A DNA stretch of 64,000 nt from JAHEDT01 sp963825615 (GCA_963825615.1 CAWGTV010000001.1:620001-684000); one strand, 5' to 3'. Positions 1 through 9,604 are shown, counted from the first letter of the stretch. Numbers and translations are program-made. Notes: generated from the letters alone by a model not told the origin.

Positions 1-2009
1 AACTCCATAGTAAACAGACCGCGGTCAGAGGTCATGGAGCGGAGTTCCGGAGCGTACTTGAGCACCTCGGCCATTGGCACCTGGGCCTTGACCACTTGGC
101 TGCCCGCTTGGGGATCCATGCCGAGGACCTTGCCGCGCCGGGAATTCATGTCGCCGATCACGTCACCGACACACTCGTCGGGAATCGTGATCTCCATGTC
201 CATGACCGGCTCGAGCAGAACCGGGCTAGCGGCTTCAAGTGCTTTCTTGAAAGCCATTGAGCCTGCAATCTTGAAGGCCATCTCTGAGGAGTCGACCGAA
301 TGGTGGGAGCCATCGAACAGCGTGATCTGGAAATCCTGAACCGGGAACCCCGCCAGAACGCCCTTGCGCATCGAGTCCTGGATCCCCTTGTCGACCGCAG
401 GGATGAACTGCCGCGGGATGACCCCGCCGACGATTTTGTCGACGAACTCGTAGCCAGCGCCCCGCGCCAGCGGCTTGAGCTTGATCGACACGTCGGCAAA
501 CTGCCCCTTGCCTCCCGACTGTTTCTTGTGGCGGTAGGCCTGCTCGACGCTTTTCTTAATAGTCTCCCGGTAAGGAACCTTTGGCTCCTTGAGAATAACG
601 TCGGCGCCGAACTTGCGCTTGAGCTTCTCGATGGCCACTTCGACATGGACCTGGCCCATACCGGAGATGATCATCTCCTTGGTCTCCACGTCGCGCTGGA
701 TCTGCAGCGCCGGGTCCTCTTCGGTCAGACGAGTCAGTCCGGAGAAGATCTTCTCCTCATCCCCCTTGCTCTTCGGTTCGAGGGCGAAGGAGATGACCGG
801 CTTCATGCTCACCGGGCTCTCGTAGACGATCGGTTTGCCCGAATCGCAGAGGGTGTCGCCGGTCTCGGTCTCCTTGAGCTTGGCAACGGCGACAATGTCC
901 CCGGCAACCGCCTCGGGAACCGGCTTCTGCTTCTTGCCTTCGGGAAGCAGGATCTGACCGATGCGCTCGCTGACTTCCTTAGTCGAATTGTAAATATTGC
1001 TGTCGGACTTGACCGTCCCGGAGTAGACCCGGAACAGGCTAAGCTTGCCGGTGAAGGGATCGCTGACGGTCTTGAAGACCATCGCTGAGAAGGGCGCTGC
1101 CGGATCGGGATCACGCGTTTCTTCTGCTCCGGTCTTCGGGTTGGTCCCGTACTGGGTGCCCTTGTCGATCGGTGAAGGCGTGCTGATGACAATATAGTCG
1201 AGCAGTTGGCGGATGCCGATGTTGGCCGTGGCGCTACCGCAAAGAACCGGGATAAAGACACCGGTCAGGACCCCTTCGCGCAGTCCCTGCAGAATCTCCT
1301 GCTCGCTCAATGCCTCGGTCTCGAGATATTTCTCCATCAACTCATCGTCGGCCTCGGCACAGGCTTCGATCAGCATGACATGCAGCCGCTGGGCTTCGTC
1401 CTGGTACTCGGCTGGGATCGGGCTCTCATCGTAGGACCCTTTGTCATCGAACTTGAAAAAGCGGGCTTTCATCTTGATCAGGTCGATCACGCCCTTGAAC
1501 TCCTCGGCCTCACCGATCGGCATGTTGACCGCGACCGGGCGGCAGCCAAGGGCCTTCTCCATATCGTCAACGGCCTTGAGATAATCGGAACGCTCGCGAT
1601 CGAGCTTGTTGACAAAGGCGATCCGCGGAATCTCGAACTCTTCGGCCCATTTCCAGAGGGTCTGGGTCTGGGCCTTGACGCCGTCGACCGCCGAGATCAC
1701 CAAGACCGCACCGCCGAGCACGCGCATGCAGCCGCGGGTGTCGTGCAGGAAGTTGGTGTAGCCGGGGGTATCGACGATGTGCAGGTCGTGGCCGTTCCAT
1801 TCACAGTGATGCAGCTTCGAAGAGATCGTAATCTTGCGCTTGGTCTCCTCCGGCTCGAAGTCCATATTGGATGACCCGTCATCGACCTTGCCGAGGCGAT
1901 CGGTCATGCCGGTATTGAACAGGATCGCCTCGACCAGGGATGTCTTGCCCGCGTCCCCTTGTCCGACGATGCCCAGGTTACGTAACTTTTGAGTTTCGAA
2001 CTTTGCCAT
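1..2009 (-). CDS. Elongation factor G paralogue (EF-G2/FusA2-like), C-terminus cut by window edge
   Basis: Translational GTPase of the EF-G family, acting on the ribosome in translocation or recycling. Starts ATG at 2009 (MAKFETQKLRNLG) after a GGAGAGA-type ribosome site; 669 codons are visible and about 25 C-terminal residues lie beyond base 1. The P-loop reads GQGDAGKTSL and switch I reads PEETKRKITI, not the AHIDAGKTTT and RGITI of the main EF-G. This places it in the EF-G2/FusA2 group, so I give no fusA symbol. G3 is DTPGYTNF and G4 is NKLD. Domains II to V follow in order and the visible end is RGLFTME. It stands upstream of nothing obvious on its strand; coaX lies behind it with a 76-base gap. 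Whether it is the only EF-G in the genome cannot be told here. Confidence 0.93.
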   Translation of the reverse strand, partial: MAKFETQKLRNLGIVGQGDAGKTSLVEAILFNTGMTDRLGKVDDGSSNMDFEPEETKRKITISSKLHHCEWNGHDLHIVDTPGYTNFLHDTRGCMRVLGGAVLVISAVDGVKAQTQTLWKWAEEFEIPRIAFVNKLDRERSDYLKAVDDMEKALGCRPVAVNMPIGEAEEFKGVIDLIKMKARFFKFDDKGSYDESPIPAEYQDEAQRLHVMLIEACAEADDELMEKYLETEALSEQEILQGLREGVLTGVFIPVLCGSATANIGIRQLLDYIVISTPSPIDKGTQYGTNPKTGAEETRDPDPAAPFSAMVFKTVSDPFTGKLSLFRVYSGTVKSDSNIYNSTKEVSERIGQILLPEGKKQKPVPEAVAGDIVAVAKLKETETGDTLCDSGKPIVYESPVSMKPVISFALEPKSKGDEEKIFSGLTRLTEEDPALQIQRDVETKEMIISGMGQVHVEVAIEKLKRKFGADVILKEPKVPYRETIKKSVEQAYRHKKQSGGKGQFADVSIKLKPLARGAGYEFVDKIVGGVIPRQFIPAVDKGIQDSMRKGVLAGFPVQDFQITLFDGSHHSVDSSEMAFKIAGSMAFKKALEAASPVLLEPVMDMEITIPDECVGDVIGDMNSRRGKVLGMDPQAGSQVVKAQVPMAEVLKYAPELRSMTSDRGLFTME

Positions 2010-2085
2010 GATCTCTCCTTTCAGTACTCCTCTAAGTTTCCCAATAGTCAGATAATCGTAATGATTATGAGCTTATTGAATCCCG

Positions 2086-2856
2086 TTACGCAACATGATT
2101 GCGCTCGTAGATGATCCGCAAACCATCCAGGGTGAGACAATTATCTACCTCATCGATGGCCTGGCTGTAAGGCGCAATCAGGGTCGCCAGTCCCCCGGTG
2201 GCAATGACGTAAGGGTTATCACGCGACTCTTGCTTCATGCGGCCAACGATACCGTCCACCAGACCCACATAACCGTAAAACAGCCCGGCCTGCATGCTGT
2301 TGACCGTGTTCTTGGCAATCACTTGTGGCGGGCAGCAGATCTCGACTCTCGGCAATTTGCTGGCTCGCTCGTAAAGAGCTTCCGCAGAAATGCTCAATCC
2401 CGGAGCAATTGCGCCACCCTGATATTCGCCCCGTTTCGAGAGATAGTCGAAGGTTGTTGCCGTACCAAAGTCGACCACGATCAGACTGGTTGTCTTTTTG
2501 GCATAGGCCGCCACGGCATTGACGATACGGTCAGCGCCGACTTCACGGGGATTGTCGTAATGAATTGGCATGCCGGTTTTGATCCCCGGGCCAACAACCA
2601 GAGGCTGCAACTTGAAATAGGTGTCACAAAGCGTCTCCAAGGTGTTCAGCAGCGGCGGCACGACACAGGAGATGATCACAGCGCTGATATCCGGAAAATG
2701 CAGCCCACTGAGGCTGAACAGCTCATGAATCACCATGGCCCATTCATCCGCCGTTCTCGCCTTGTCTGTGGTCAGGCGCCAACTGCGAACAAGGTCCTTG
2801 CCGCGATATAAGCCGAGGACCGTATTGGTGTTACCGACATCTACGACGAGCAGCAT
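2086..2856 (-). CDS. coaX: Type III pantothenate kinase
   Basis: First step of coenzyme A synthesis: phosphorylates pantothenate in the cytosol. 256 residues, the normal length. Visible motifs are the N-terminal phosphate loop DVGNTNT (residues 6-12), GADRIVNAVAAY (107-118) and DFGTATTFD (129-137), typical of the ASKHA-fold type III enzyme rather than CoaA. It is last in the nadC-birA-coaX run, with a 106-base gap after birA that holds a 7-bp tandem repeat. The start ATG at 2856 follows a G-rich ribosome site (GGGGGTTCGA). Identification is secure from the motifs and the neighbours. Confidence 0.97.
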   Translation of the reverse strand: MLLVVDVGNTNTVLGLYRGKDLVRSWRLTTDKARTADEWAMVIHELFSLSGLHFPDISAVIISCVVPPLLNTLETLCDTYFKLQPLVVGPGIKTGMPIHYDNPREVGADRIVNAVAAYAKKTTSLIVVDFGTATTFDYLSKRGEYQGGAIAPGLSISAEALYERASKLPRVEICCPPQVIAKNTVNSMQAGLFYGYVGLVDGIVGRMKQESRDNPYVIATGGLATLIAPYSQAIDEVDNCLTLDGLRIIYERNHVA

Positions 2857-2871
2857 TCGAACCCCCGGGAT

Positions 2872-2899
2872 GCGGTACGCGGTACGCGGTCCGCGGTAA
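2872..2899. repeat. Four tandem copies of a 7-bp unit (GCGGTAC and variants)
   Basis: Bases 2872-2899 read GCGGTAC, GCGGTAC, GCGGTCC, GCGGTAA in series. The array lies between the birA stop and the coaX start, about 16 bases upstream of the coaX ATG on the transcribed strand. It could change spacing by slipped-strand mispairing, but nothing in the sequence proves a role. Confidence 0.8.
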
Positions 2900-2962
2900 A
2901 TTCAAAATCAGACCAGCAGACCCTCTTTTTCATCACTCGTTTCTCGTCCCGCGTCCAGGCAT

Positions 2963-3946
2963 TCAAACCGGTCGTACATCGCCAGCATAAACGCTCTCCA
3001 TTTTACCAGTCGCCGTCCGCACCAGCAATGCACCATCCTCGCCAAGGCCGATCATAGTGCCTTCGATCTGTCGATCGTTGCAATCGGCATGCACCGGTTG
3101 ACCGATCAGATCACAGAATTCGGTCCATGCAGAAAAGATTGGTTCACTGCCCTGATGCAGGAAGACTTGGTAGAGAGCATCAATTTCCTGCAAAAGCGTG
3201 CGGGTGAAATCGAGCCGCGAGACCGTCTCACCGCTCACCAGAGCCAGGGAGGTTGCCGGGTAGCGCAGCTCGGCAGGGAACTGGTCTGCCCGCATGTTCA
3301 GGTTAACACCAACCCCCAGTACGACATAGTGGACTTGGTCGGTTTCCGAGCTCATTTCATTGAGGAGTCCGGCAACTTTGGCACCGTTCAAGAGAATATC
3401 ATTCGGCCACTTGGCGGTCGGTTGCAGACCAGTGCAACGGATAATGGCACGGCAGACGGCAACCGCCGAAAGAAAGGTCAAGCGAGGGGCTTCATAAGGT
3501 GGAATCGTCGGCCGCAGCAGAATCGACGCATAGAGGTTGACGCCTCCGGGAGATTCCCATTGACGCCCCAAGCGGCCCTTGCCGGCAGTCTGGCGGTCGG
3601 AAATCACCACCGTCCCTTCCGCGCCCCCCTCGTCTCCCAGGCGGCAAGCCTGCAGGTTGGTGGAATCGGTCTCAGCGAAGCAACGCACATAAGAACCAAT
3701 CCTCCGGCATTCGAGCCCGGCCTGAATCGCTTCCGGCATGAGAATGTCGGGTGATTGCCGTAATTGATAACCGCGCGAGGGGATTGCTTCGATCTGGTAA
3801 CCCGCTTGGCGCAGGTTGCGGATGTGCTTCCAGACCGCGGCCCGTGAGATCCCCAATTCCGAACTGATCCATTCACCGGAGACAAAACCGTCAGTGGTCT
3901 GGCTGAAAAGGGACAGGATGGTTTCGCGCGGCGCGGATTTCTTCAT
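2963..3946 (-). CDS. birA: Biotin operon repressor / biotin-[acetyl-CoA-carboxylase] ligase
   Basis: Attaches biotin to biotin-dependent carboxylases and, in the long form seen here, may repress transcription. An N-terminal winged helix-turn-helix (about residues 20-50, ISSELGISRAAVWKHI) precedes the ligase domain. The ligase domain holds ETDSTN, the biotinyl-AMP loop GKGRLGRQW and the catalytic KWPNDILL segment, and a small SH3-like C-terminal domain follows. I chose ATG at 3946 (MKKSAPRETIL); a TTG 12 bases upstream is possible. It is 21 bases downstream of the nadC stop, so the two are probably cotranscribed. No biotin synthesis genes are near, so whether it regulates them is not visible. 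Confidence 0.95.
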   Translation of the reverse strand: MKKSAPRETILSLFSQTTDGFVSGEWISSELGISRAAVWKHIRNLRQAGYQIEAIPSRGYQLRQSPDILMPEAIQAGLECRRIGSYVRCFAETDSTNLQACRLGDEGGAEGTVVISDRQTAGKGRLGRQWESPGGVNLYASILLRPTIPPYEAPRLTFLSAVAVCRAIIRCTGLQPTAKWPNDILLNGAKVAGLLNEMSSETDQVHYVVLGVGVNLNMRADQFPAELRYPATSLALVSGETVSRLDFTRTLLQEIDALYQVFLHQGSEPIFSAWTEFCDLIGQPVHADCNDRQIEGTMIGLGEDGALLVRTATGKMESVYAGDVRPV

Positions 3947-3967
3947 GGATGCAGGCAAAACACCTTA

Positions 3968-4798
3968 TTAAGTAAAGAGCATGGAGATATCAACAGCACG
4001 ATAAGAGTGGGTCAGTGCACCGACGGAAACCAAGCGGACACCGGTCTCGGCAATGTCACGCGCAGTTTCCAGACTGACGCCGCCGGAGGCTTCCGTGATG
4101 GCGCGGTCTCCGACCAACTCGACCGCAGCGCTCAACTCATCCAATGACATGTTGTCGAGGAGCAGGATGTCGGCGCCGGCGGCTAAGGCCTCGGCCACTT
4201 CCTCCTGGTTGCGAACCTCGACTTCAATTTTCTGGGTGTGAGGCACGCGTTGCTGGGCACGGCGGACTGCCGCCGTAATGCCGCCGGCAGCAGCCACGTG
4301 GTTCTCCTTGATCAGGACAGCATCATAAAGGGCCATGCGATGGTTGCCGCCACCGCCCATACGCACGGCATATTTTTCCAGCACCCGCAACCCGGGAGTG
4401 GTTTTGCGAGTATCAACCACGACGGCGCGCGTGCCTGCCACTTCCCGCACAAATGCCGCGGTCAGGGTGGCCACACCGCTCATGCGCTGCAAGAGGTTCA
4501 AGGCCACCCGCTCCCCCTGCAGCAGGACAGCGGCATCGCCCTTGATCCATGCGAGCACATCCCCCCGCTTGACGGATTGTCCATCAGACATCAGCTTCTC
4601 GAATGCCGTATCTTCGGCAAGCAGCAGGAATACCCGTCTAGCAACATCAATACCGGCCAGCACAAAATCTTCCTTGGCAACCAGTTCGGCGCTCGCCTGG
4701 GTACCGGGCTCGATCGTTGCCAAGGTTGTCACATCCCCGGTGCCGATATCCTCTTCGAGAGCACGGCGCAGGATAGGGTCGAGAATCAATGGATTCAT
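3968..4798 (-). CDS. nadC: Nicotinate-nucleotide pyrophosphorylase (quinolinate phosphoribosyltransferase)
   Basis: Converts quinolinate and PRPP to nicotinate mononucleotide in de novo NAD synthesis. About 276 residues from ATG 4798 (MNPLILDPILRRALEEDIG); a GTG at 4831 in frame is a less likely start. Family motifs are EEDIGTGDVTT near the N-terminus, LLQRMSGVAT in the centre, the binding segment DTRKTTPGLR, GGGGNHRMALYDAVLIK, and the C-terminal EASGGVSL. It leads the nadC-birA-coaX run, divergent from the OmpA-like gene, so promoters for both should lie in 4799-4990. Confidence 0.96.
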   Translation of the reverse strand: MNPLILDPILRRALEEDIGTGDVTTLATIEPGTQASAELVAKEDFVLAGIDVARRVFLLLAEDTAFEKLMSDGQSVKRGDVLAWIKGDAAVLLQGERVALNLLQRMSGVATLTAAFVREVAGTRAVVVDTRKTTPGLRVLEKYAVRMGGGGNHRMALYDAVLIKENHVAAAGGITAAVRRAQQRVPHTQKIEVEVRNQEEVAEALAAGADILLLDNMSLDELSAAVELVGDRAITEASGGVSLETARDIAETGVRLVSVGALTHSYRAVDISMLFT

Positions 4799-4990
4799 AA
4801 GCTCAGATTTCCAGGGGGGCCAGGTTTTCACAAACCGCTTTAGGTTGAGTTTTTATAACATACCGAAACACCGACAGGCAACTGAAAACCCTGTAACAAT
4901 GCCTATTTCCGGACCTTTACATTTATGCTAGAATCACCAACAATGAGCGTGGGAACTAAGCCCATCTTTAGCACAGTTAAGGAGATCGTT

Positions 4991-5878
4991 GTGAAATTCT
5001 ACTACAAATTCAGCCTAGTTCTGATCCTGTCGGCCGCCCTGTCCGCCTGCGTCAGCGAAACCGTCCACCAGCAGAAGATTGATGAGAACCAGCATCTCGA
5101 AGCGGTCATCAAAAGTCTCGAGACCGATTACGAGCGGCTCAAGGTGGACAAGAACCAGCTGGCGGAACGCAACGACAGCCTTAACCAGCGCCTGCTGGAA
5201 GCAATCGAGCGCAACAAACTGCTGCAGGAAGACCTTATGCGTGCCCGGTCGGATCTTGACCGGGTCGAGAAAGTCCTTGCCGATCGCAGTGCGGAAGCCG
5301 GCGCGGCCATGACCGAAATGCGCCAGGAGGTCGACCGCCTGACCGAAGCCAGCAATCTCCTGCAACAGCAACTCGAAGCCGAACGTCAGGCCCGCGAGGC
5401 CCGGCTGGCAGAAGTCCAGGGGACTTACGATGAACTGGTTGGCAAACTCGAGGAGGAGATTCAGAGAGGCGAGGTCAAGATATCCGAACTCAAGGGAAAG
5501 CTGACTGTGAACGTAGTCGACAAGATCCTCTTCGACTCCGGTCAAGCGGCTCTCAAGCCGGCCGGCATCAAGGTTCTGCAACAGATTGGTGACATTCTCA
5601 AAGCGGCCGTGGACAAGGACATCCAGGTTGAAGGGCACACCGACAACGTACCAATCCGCGGTACTCTGACCCAGGTCTATCCGAGCAACTGGGAGCTTTC
5701 CACAGCACGGGCCACCACGGTCCTGCACTTCCTCCAGGAGGATGTCGGCATCCCCGGCGAGCGCCTCTCCGCAGTTGGCTACGGTGAATACCGCCCCATA
5801 GGCAGCAACGGCTCTGCAGAAGGCCGGGCCCTGAATCGCCGCATCCAGATCGTGCTGACATCGACCAAGGACCGGTAA
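4991..5878 (+). CDS. OmpA/Pal-family peptidoglycan-binding lipoprotein with coiled coil
   Basis: Predicted lipoprotein that tethers the outer membrane to peptidoglycan. I start at GTG 4991, 6 bases after a perfect AAGGAG (4979-4984). The first 20 residues form a signal peptide ending in the lipobox LSAC with Cys20. Residues about 25-170 are strongly charged heptad-rich coiled coil. The C-terminal OmpA domain (about 175-295) contains ILFDSGQAAL and the peptidoglycan-binding EGHTDNVPI, then NWELSTARAT and GYGEYRPI. Stand-alone gene, divergent from nadC. It could act like Pal or like a flagellar-type MotB relative without a stator segment; the exact role is unknown. Confidence 0.9.
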   Translation: MKFYYKFSLVLILSAALSACVSETVHQQKIDENQHLEAVIKSLETDYERLKVDKNQLAERNDSLNQRLLEAIERNKLLQEDLMRARSDLDRVEKVLADRSAEAGAAMTEMRQEVDRLTEASNLLQQQLEAERQAREARLAEVQGTYDELVGKLEEEIQRGEVKISELKGKLTVNVVDKILFDSGQAALKPAGIKVLQQIGDILKAAVDKDIQVEGHTDNVPIRGTLTQVYPSNWELSTARATTVLHFLQEDVGIPGERLSAVGYGEYRPIGSNGSAEGRALNRRIQIVLTSTKDR

Positions 5879-6023
5879 CAAAAACAGCCGTAGCGTTTAT
5901 CGGCAATCCGAGACAAACCATCCTAGCTGGCACGCTTTGGCTCGGGCGATGACAAGACGTTCTGACAATACGACAAGTCGCGGCTAAAATATCCAGCGCC
6001 TGCGCACAAATCCGGAGGACCCC

Positions 6024-6851
6024 ATGCAGAACGAGTTGGACACAATCCAGCAGATTTACAATGTCGTCGTTGAATTCACCATCACCTACAGCTTCCAGAT
6101 TGTTGGCGCCCTCATCATCCTGGTCATCGGCATCAAACTGGCCAGTTGGCTGGGACGGCTGGTATCTAGGCTGTGTGAAAAGAAAGGGGTCGATATCACC
6201 CTGTCGCGCTTCCTTGGCAGCGTGGTCAAAATCCTTGTGCTGGCCTTCGTCATCATTATTGCCATCGGCAAGTTCGGCATCTCCATCGCACCCTTTGTGG
6301 CGGCTCTCGGCGCCCTCGCTTTCGGCTCCAGCTTTGCTATCGCCGGACCGGTCTCCAACTATGGCGCCGGCCTAGTCATCGTCCTGACGCGGCCCTTTGT
6401 GATCGGCAACACAATCACCATCAACAATGTGAGTGGCATCGTCGACGAAATCCACCTAGCGGTGACGATCCTGACCACCGAGGACAATGAAAAGATCACG
6501 ATTCCCAACAAACATATCGTCGGGGAGATCCTATCGAACTCTTTTGCCAACAAAGTCGTCGAGGGGAGTGTCGGAATCAGCTACGCAGACGCCCCTGCAA
6601 AGGCCGTCGCCGCCATACACGGGGCTCTGGCAAGCATTGACGATATTTGCTCGGACCCGCCGCCACAGGTCGGCATCGAGGCCTTTGGCGAGTCGTCCAT
6701 CAACCTGGGCATGCGCTATTGGGTGCCGACCAAAAAGTATTACCAGACACTTTATCGCGGCAACATGGCCGTGCACAAGGCGCTCCACGATGCCGGGATC
6801 ACCATTCCTTTCCCGCAAATGGATGTCCACCTCAGCAAAACCGAGAGCTGA
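6024..6851 (+). CDS. Small-conductance mechanosensitive channel (MscS family), copy 1
   Basis: Inner-membrane channel that opens under membrane tension. 275 residues, the size of classical MscS. Three membrane segments lie at about 23-43, 64-84 and 88-122. The third carries the Gly/Ala-rich pore helix (ALGALAFGSSFAIAGPVSN), followed by the cytoplasmic beta domain (TRPFVIGNTI) and the C-terminal cage ending FPQMDVHL. ATG 6024 follows GGAGGACCCC. A second MscS of similar size lies about 5 kb downstream with clearly different sequence, so they are diverged paralogues rather than a recent duplication. Confidence 0.93.
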   Translation: MQNELDTIQQIYNVVVEFTITYSFQIVGALIILVIGIKLASWLGRLVSRLCEKKGVDITLSRFLGSVVKILVLAFVIIIAIGKFGISIAPFVAALGALAFGSSFAIAGPVSNYGAGLVIVLTRPFVIGNTITINNVSGIVDEIHLAVTILTTEDNEKITIPNKHIVGEILSNSFANKVVEGSVGISYADAPAKAVAAIHGALASIDDICSDPPPQVGIEAFGESSINLGMRYWVPTKKYYQTLYRGNMAVHKALHDAGITIPFPQMDVHLSKTES

Positions 6852-7471
6852 CATCATTCAATGTTCGGGGCGCTGGTCTTCCAAGGCTGAGGAGTATTGA
6901 ACCGGTTGAGGTTCGTTCGCTACAGGTCCAGAAACAAAAAAGCGGGGCCTCGAAAGGGGACCCCACCCTGTTTTCTCATGTTAACGAGTGACTTAAGGCT
7001 ACCTAGAAGTTTTCCCAAGAAGAGGAACGTCCTGCCAACCGAGAGACGAACGAAAAAGTTGCCGATCTTTACGCACCATAAGGAGATATCGTAGTAGATC
7101 GGGTAAACTTTCTTGATCCGGCTAAGGATGATCACGTCGATGTACAGCTGCCTGCGTCTTCCAGAGGAGGAAGTAGAATGCAAAACCGCCATGAAGGCGA
7201 CGAAGCCGCTGCTGATCTGCGTATCCTTGTTATTCAGGTAGATCTTGCGGAGCAGGTCGATATTGATCAGAGGAAAGAAGACCCAGTTGGTTTTCTCGAC
7301 AACGACGTTTCAACCTCCGGTCATTCACATCAGGCTCGGGATTAACGAGAAGATGCAGTGATGACACAGAGGACTACGAGATAAAAATGGACCTTGCACC
7401 GTCAAATAACCCGGGCAGGTTGCCCCGACATGCAAACGACATCTCGCCGCCCGACGCAATCTCAACCGGGA
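6852..7471. other. 620-bp region without an intact gene
   Basis: Between the first mscS and the PATAN-like gene there is no intact reading frame with family features. A GC-rich imperfect hairpin sits near 6942-6962 but has no U-run after it. The minus strand between about 6990 and 7330 holds what looks like a decayed membrane-protein gene (listed separately). Confidence 0.5.
6990..7330 (-). pseudogene. Possible decayed membrane-protein gene fragment
   Basis: Read on the minus strand from about 7310, one frame gives a protein-like stretch (NWVFFPLINIDLLRKIYLNN ... SSGFVAFMAVL). A neighbouring frame then continues plausibly as FAFYFLLWKTQAAV, as if a base had been gained or lost near 7180. Further on the first frame gives hydrophobic text (DVIILSRIKKVYPIYYDISL). 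No start with a ribosome site and no recognisable family are present. I take it as a remnant of a membrane protein, but chance coding-like sequence is possible. Confidence 0.3.
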
Positions 7472-7516
7472 CTATTTGAACAGGCCCTTGGCACCCTTCT
7501 TCAGCTCCTCGAGCAT

Positions 7517-8212
7517 TTACTGCGTTCTAATCGCAGCGTTTTCGTTCTTTTCACGCAAGAGGCGATGCTCTGCGACCGCACTGTTCCACAACTCGGCGAT
7601 ATCGGCGGTTTCCATGAGATCCGCCAACGACTTTTCTACATCGCCTCGAGTGACCAGGACGTCTACCTTGGCGCCGGGTTCCTTGGCCACCGACTTGGAG
7701 ATGTCTGCCGTCGTCTCGATGTCTTCCGAGCCGTCGTGAAAGAAGCCGAGAGGGCTGCCACCACGGTAGAAGATCAGAGCAATATGTGCTTTGGAATAGA
7801 TGCGCAGACAACCGGTGCGTTTCTCTTCGCGCATGCGCACCAGGAGGGATTTGATGTCAATCAGCTTCAAATCCTGTGCCTTGTGCAGCATTTCTCCATG
7901 CAGCAGGGTATGAATACAGTAAGCCAATTCCGACGAGAGGAGATAGATGTTCAGGACTCCGGCGCCGGCCAGGGCGTCACGGAAGGTGCGGGCGATGGCA
8001 TCGTAGGCGATCAGTTTATCCTGCTCGCTCTCGTAGAGCACACTGATCAGGCGTCCTTCCTGGTAGATAAAGATGCTGGTCCCATCGGGAAAATCAAATC
8101 GCAGGTATCCGGTAAACTTCCCCTGGCGCATTTTTCTCAGGGCATCGGCCAGATTGACTTTGCCCGGGTTGATATTTTCCTTAACGGGATTACCACGCGG
8201 CAGCAAAATCAT
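7517..8212 (-). CDS. PATAN/DUF4388-like domain protein, function unknown
   Basis: 231-residue soluble protein. The first third (NLADALRKMRQGKFTGYLRF ... IFIYQEGRLI) matches the style of PATAN/DUF4388 domains found beside signalling and gliding/polarity proteins in Deltaproteobacteria. A second similar unit begins near residue 115 (LIDIKSLLVRMREEKRTGCL ... ALIFYRGGSPLGFF), so it looks like two PATAN-type units. The stop TAA (7517-7519) is followed in frame by MLEELKKGAKGLFK and a TAG at 7472-7474. That is a convincing amphipathic C-terminus, so the TAA may be a sequence error or a real truncation of 15 codons. It follows the ParA-like gene on the same strand with a 91-base gap. Role inferred only as signalling or regulation. 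Confidence 0.6.
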   Translation of the reverse strand: MILLPRGNPVKENINPGKVNLADALRKMRQGKFTGYLRFDFPDGTSIFIYQEGRLISVLYESEQDKLIAYDAIARTFRDALAGAGVLNIYLLSSELAYCIHTLLHGEMLHKAQDLKLIDIKSLLVRMREEKRTGCLRIYSKAHIALIFYRGGSPLGFFHDGSEDIETTADISKSVAKEPGAKVDVLVTRGDVEKSLADLMETADIAELWNSAVAEHRLLREKNENAAIRTQ

Positions 8213-8303
8213 AACTCAAAGCCCCATACTTGTTAACTGAAGGATTAGACTGTAACTTTTTAAAATATTGAACATTTCTTGTCAAGAAAGTTGCTCTTTG
8301 CCA

Positions 8304-9604
8304 TTAAAATGACCCGGCAAGACGGAGTTCACGAACAATTCGTCGCCTCCGGAGCGCAAAGCTACGTAACGTGTCATCGGCAAGTTGTATCTCAACGGCA
8401 CAGACCACGGTATTAATCAGGATAAGTTCCCGGTAGGCCTGGTCAAGAAGGCGGCCGGTCATAATGGCCATCGCATAACCCACCCCCCCCGGGGAGGGCA
8501 TAAGCACTAGCTCCGTGCTGCCGATCAGACAGCCTTCTTCATCGCAAAGGTGTGCTGTTAACCGGCAATCTGGCCCGATCAGACCGGGGCCGTCCAGAGC
8601 CAGGGCAATCGTGGCCCCGGGGGTGTCAATCCCCTCCAGATTGAAGTCATCCTTTATCCGTTCAAAACAATCGGGGTGGATAAAGCCGCGGCGACGACTG
8701 CGCAGGTCGAAATAAAAATGTCCCGGAGAGGCAAGGGCCTGGCGAGCGCAGAAAGGACACTCGCGCACCAGGCGGCGATGCCCGGCAGTGATGTCAGCCA
8801 CATCAGATTGCGCCAATTCGTCGTGGCAAGCAGCCGGGCCGCCAGCTTGCGCATCGAAACGCGCCAGGACAAACTCGGCCAGCGCCTTTAACTGGCCATG
8901 TACGGCCGTATTGCGCGCGTGGGTGAGGACCGGACGAATAGCAGCTGGAAAAGCCGGAGGCAAGGCTCTCCACCTTGGGGCTCTTGCTGATGCAGATATC
9001 AAGCACCTGGTAGTCGCGTTCGCGAGCCGCATAAGCGAGGAACTCGTGCACCCGCACCTCGGCACTGAGCCGGGCACGGATATCGACTAGGCTGGGGATC
9101 AGCCAGAGACGCCTTTCACGCCCGGCGGCGGCAAGAATTTTCCGCAGGGCATCAGCATTGACCAGCGCCGCACGATCCTTGACCGGCACCAGCACCAGAT
9201 CGGCAGCCAAGCAGAGCCGCCTCGGTAAACCAATCGAGGATCGGCCGGGTATCAAGCACAATGATGCCGTCGAAGTCTGCGGAATGTAGTGCACTCTGTA
9301 GCCACACCGGAGCATGCGGTGGCGGAGTCAAGCGCCGGGACGACGCGATGTACTGCACGCCGTACTGGCCGAGTGTTACCAGATCAGCCGGCGCAACCCC
9401 CGCGAGCAGCGCAGCAATGTTTTTCTCCGGCCGTGGCCCGAGGACAAACATTTGGTCGACGCTGAAATGGTTGTCAAAGGAGGCAATCGTGACCGGCAGG
9501 TCCTCGCGCAGAGCCTTGAGATAAACCGCGAGATTGGTGGCGATCGTCGTCTTGCCCACGCCACCCTTTTCGCTGGCGATCGTGATTACAAATGGGCGCT
9601 TCAC
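8304..9604 (-). CDS. ParA/MinD-like ATPase with C-terminal CxxC domain (two frame breaks)
   Basis: Deviant Walker-A ATPase: VKRPFVITIASEKGGVGKTT at the start, with Lys13 and Lys18 of the KGGVGKT motif. Residues run on to GIIVLDTRPILDW (Walker B region). Reading then changes frame near 9208 (to AADLVLVPVKDRAALVNADA) and again near 8945 (to AIRPVLTHARNTAVHGQL). The second part ends with RECPFCARQALASPGHFYFD, a CxxC that may bind metal, and HPDCF. The interval is 1301 bases, two more than a multiple of three, as expected for two extra bases in a 432-residue protein. The start GTG at 9604 overlaps the stop of the ABC-F gene (GTGA), implying translational coupling. The partner and cargo are unknown. 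Confidence 0.7.

Noticed and set aside
5927..5945. TGGCACG near 5929 as a sigma-54 promoter for the first mscS gene
   Set aside because: The GC element is one base out of the required GG-N10-GC spacing.
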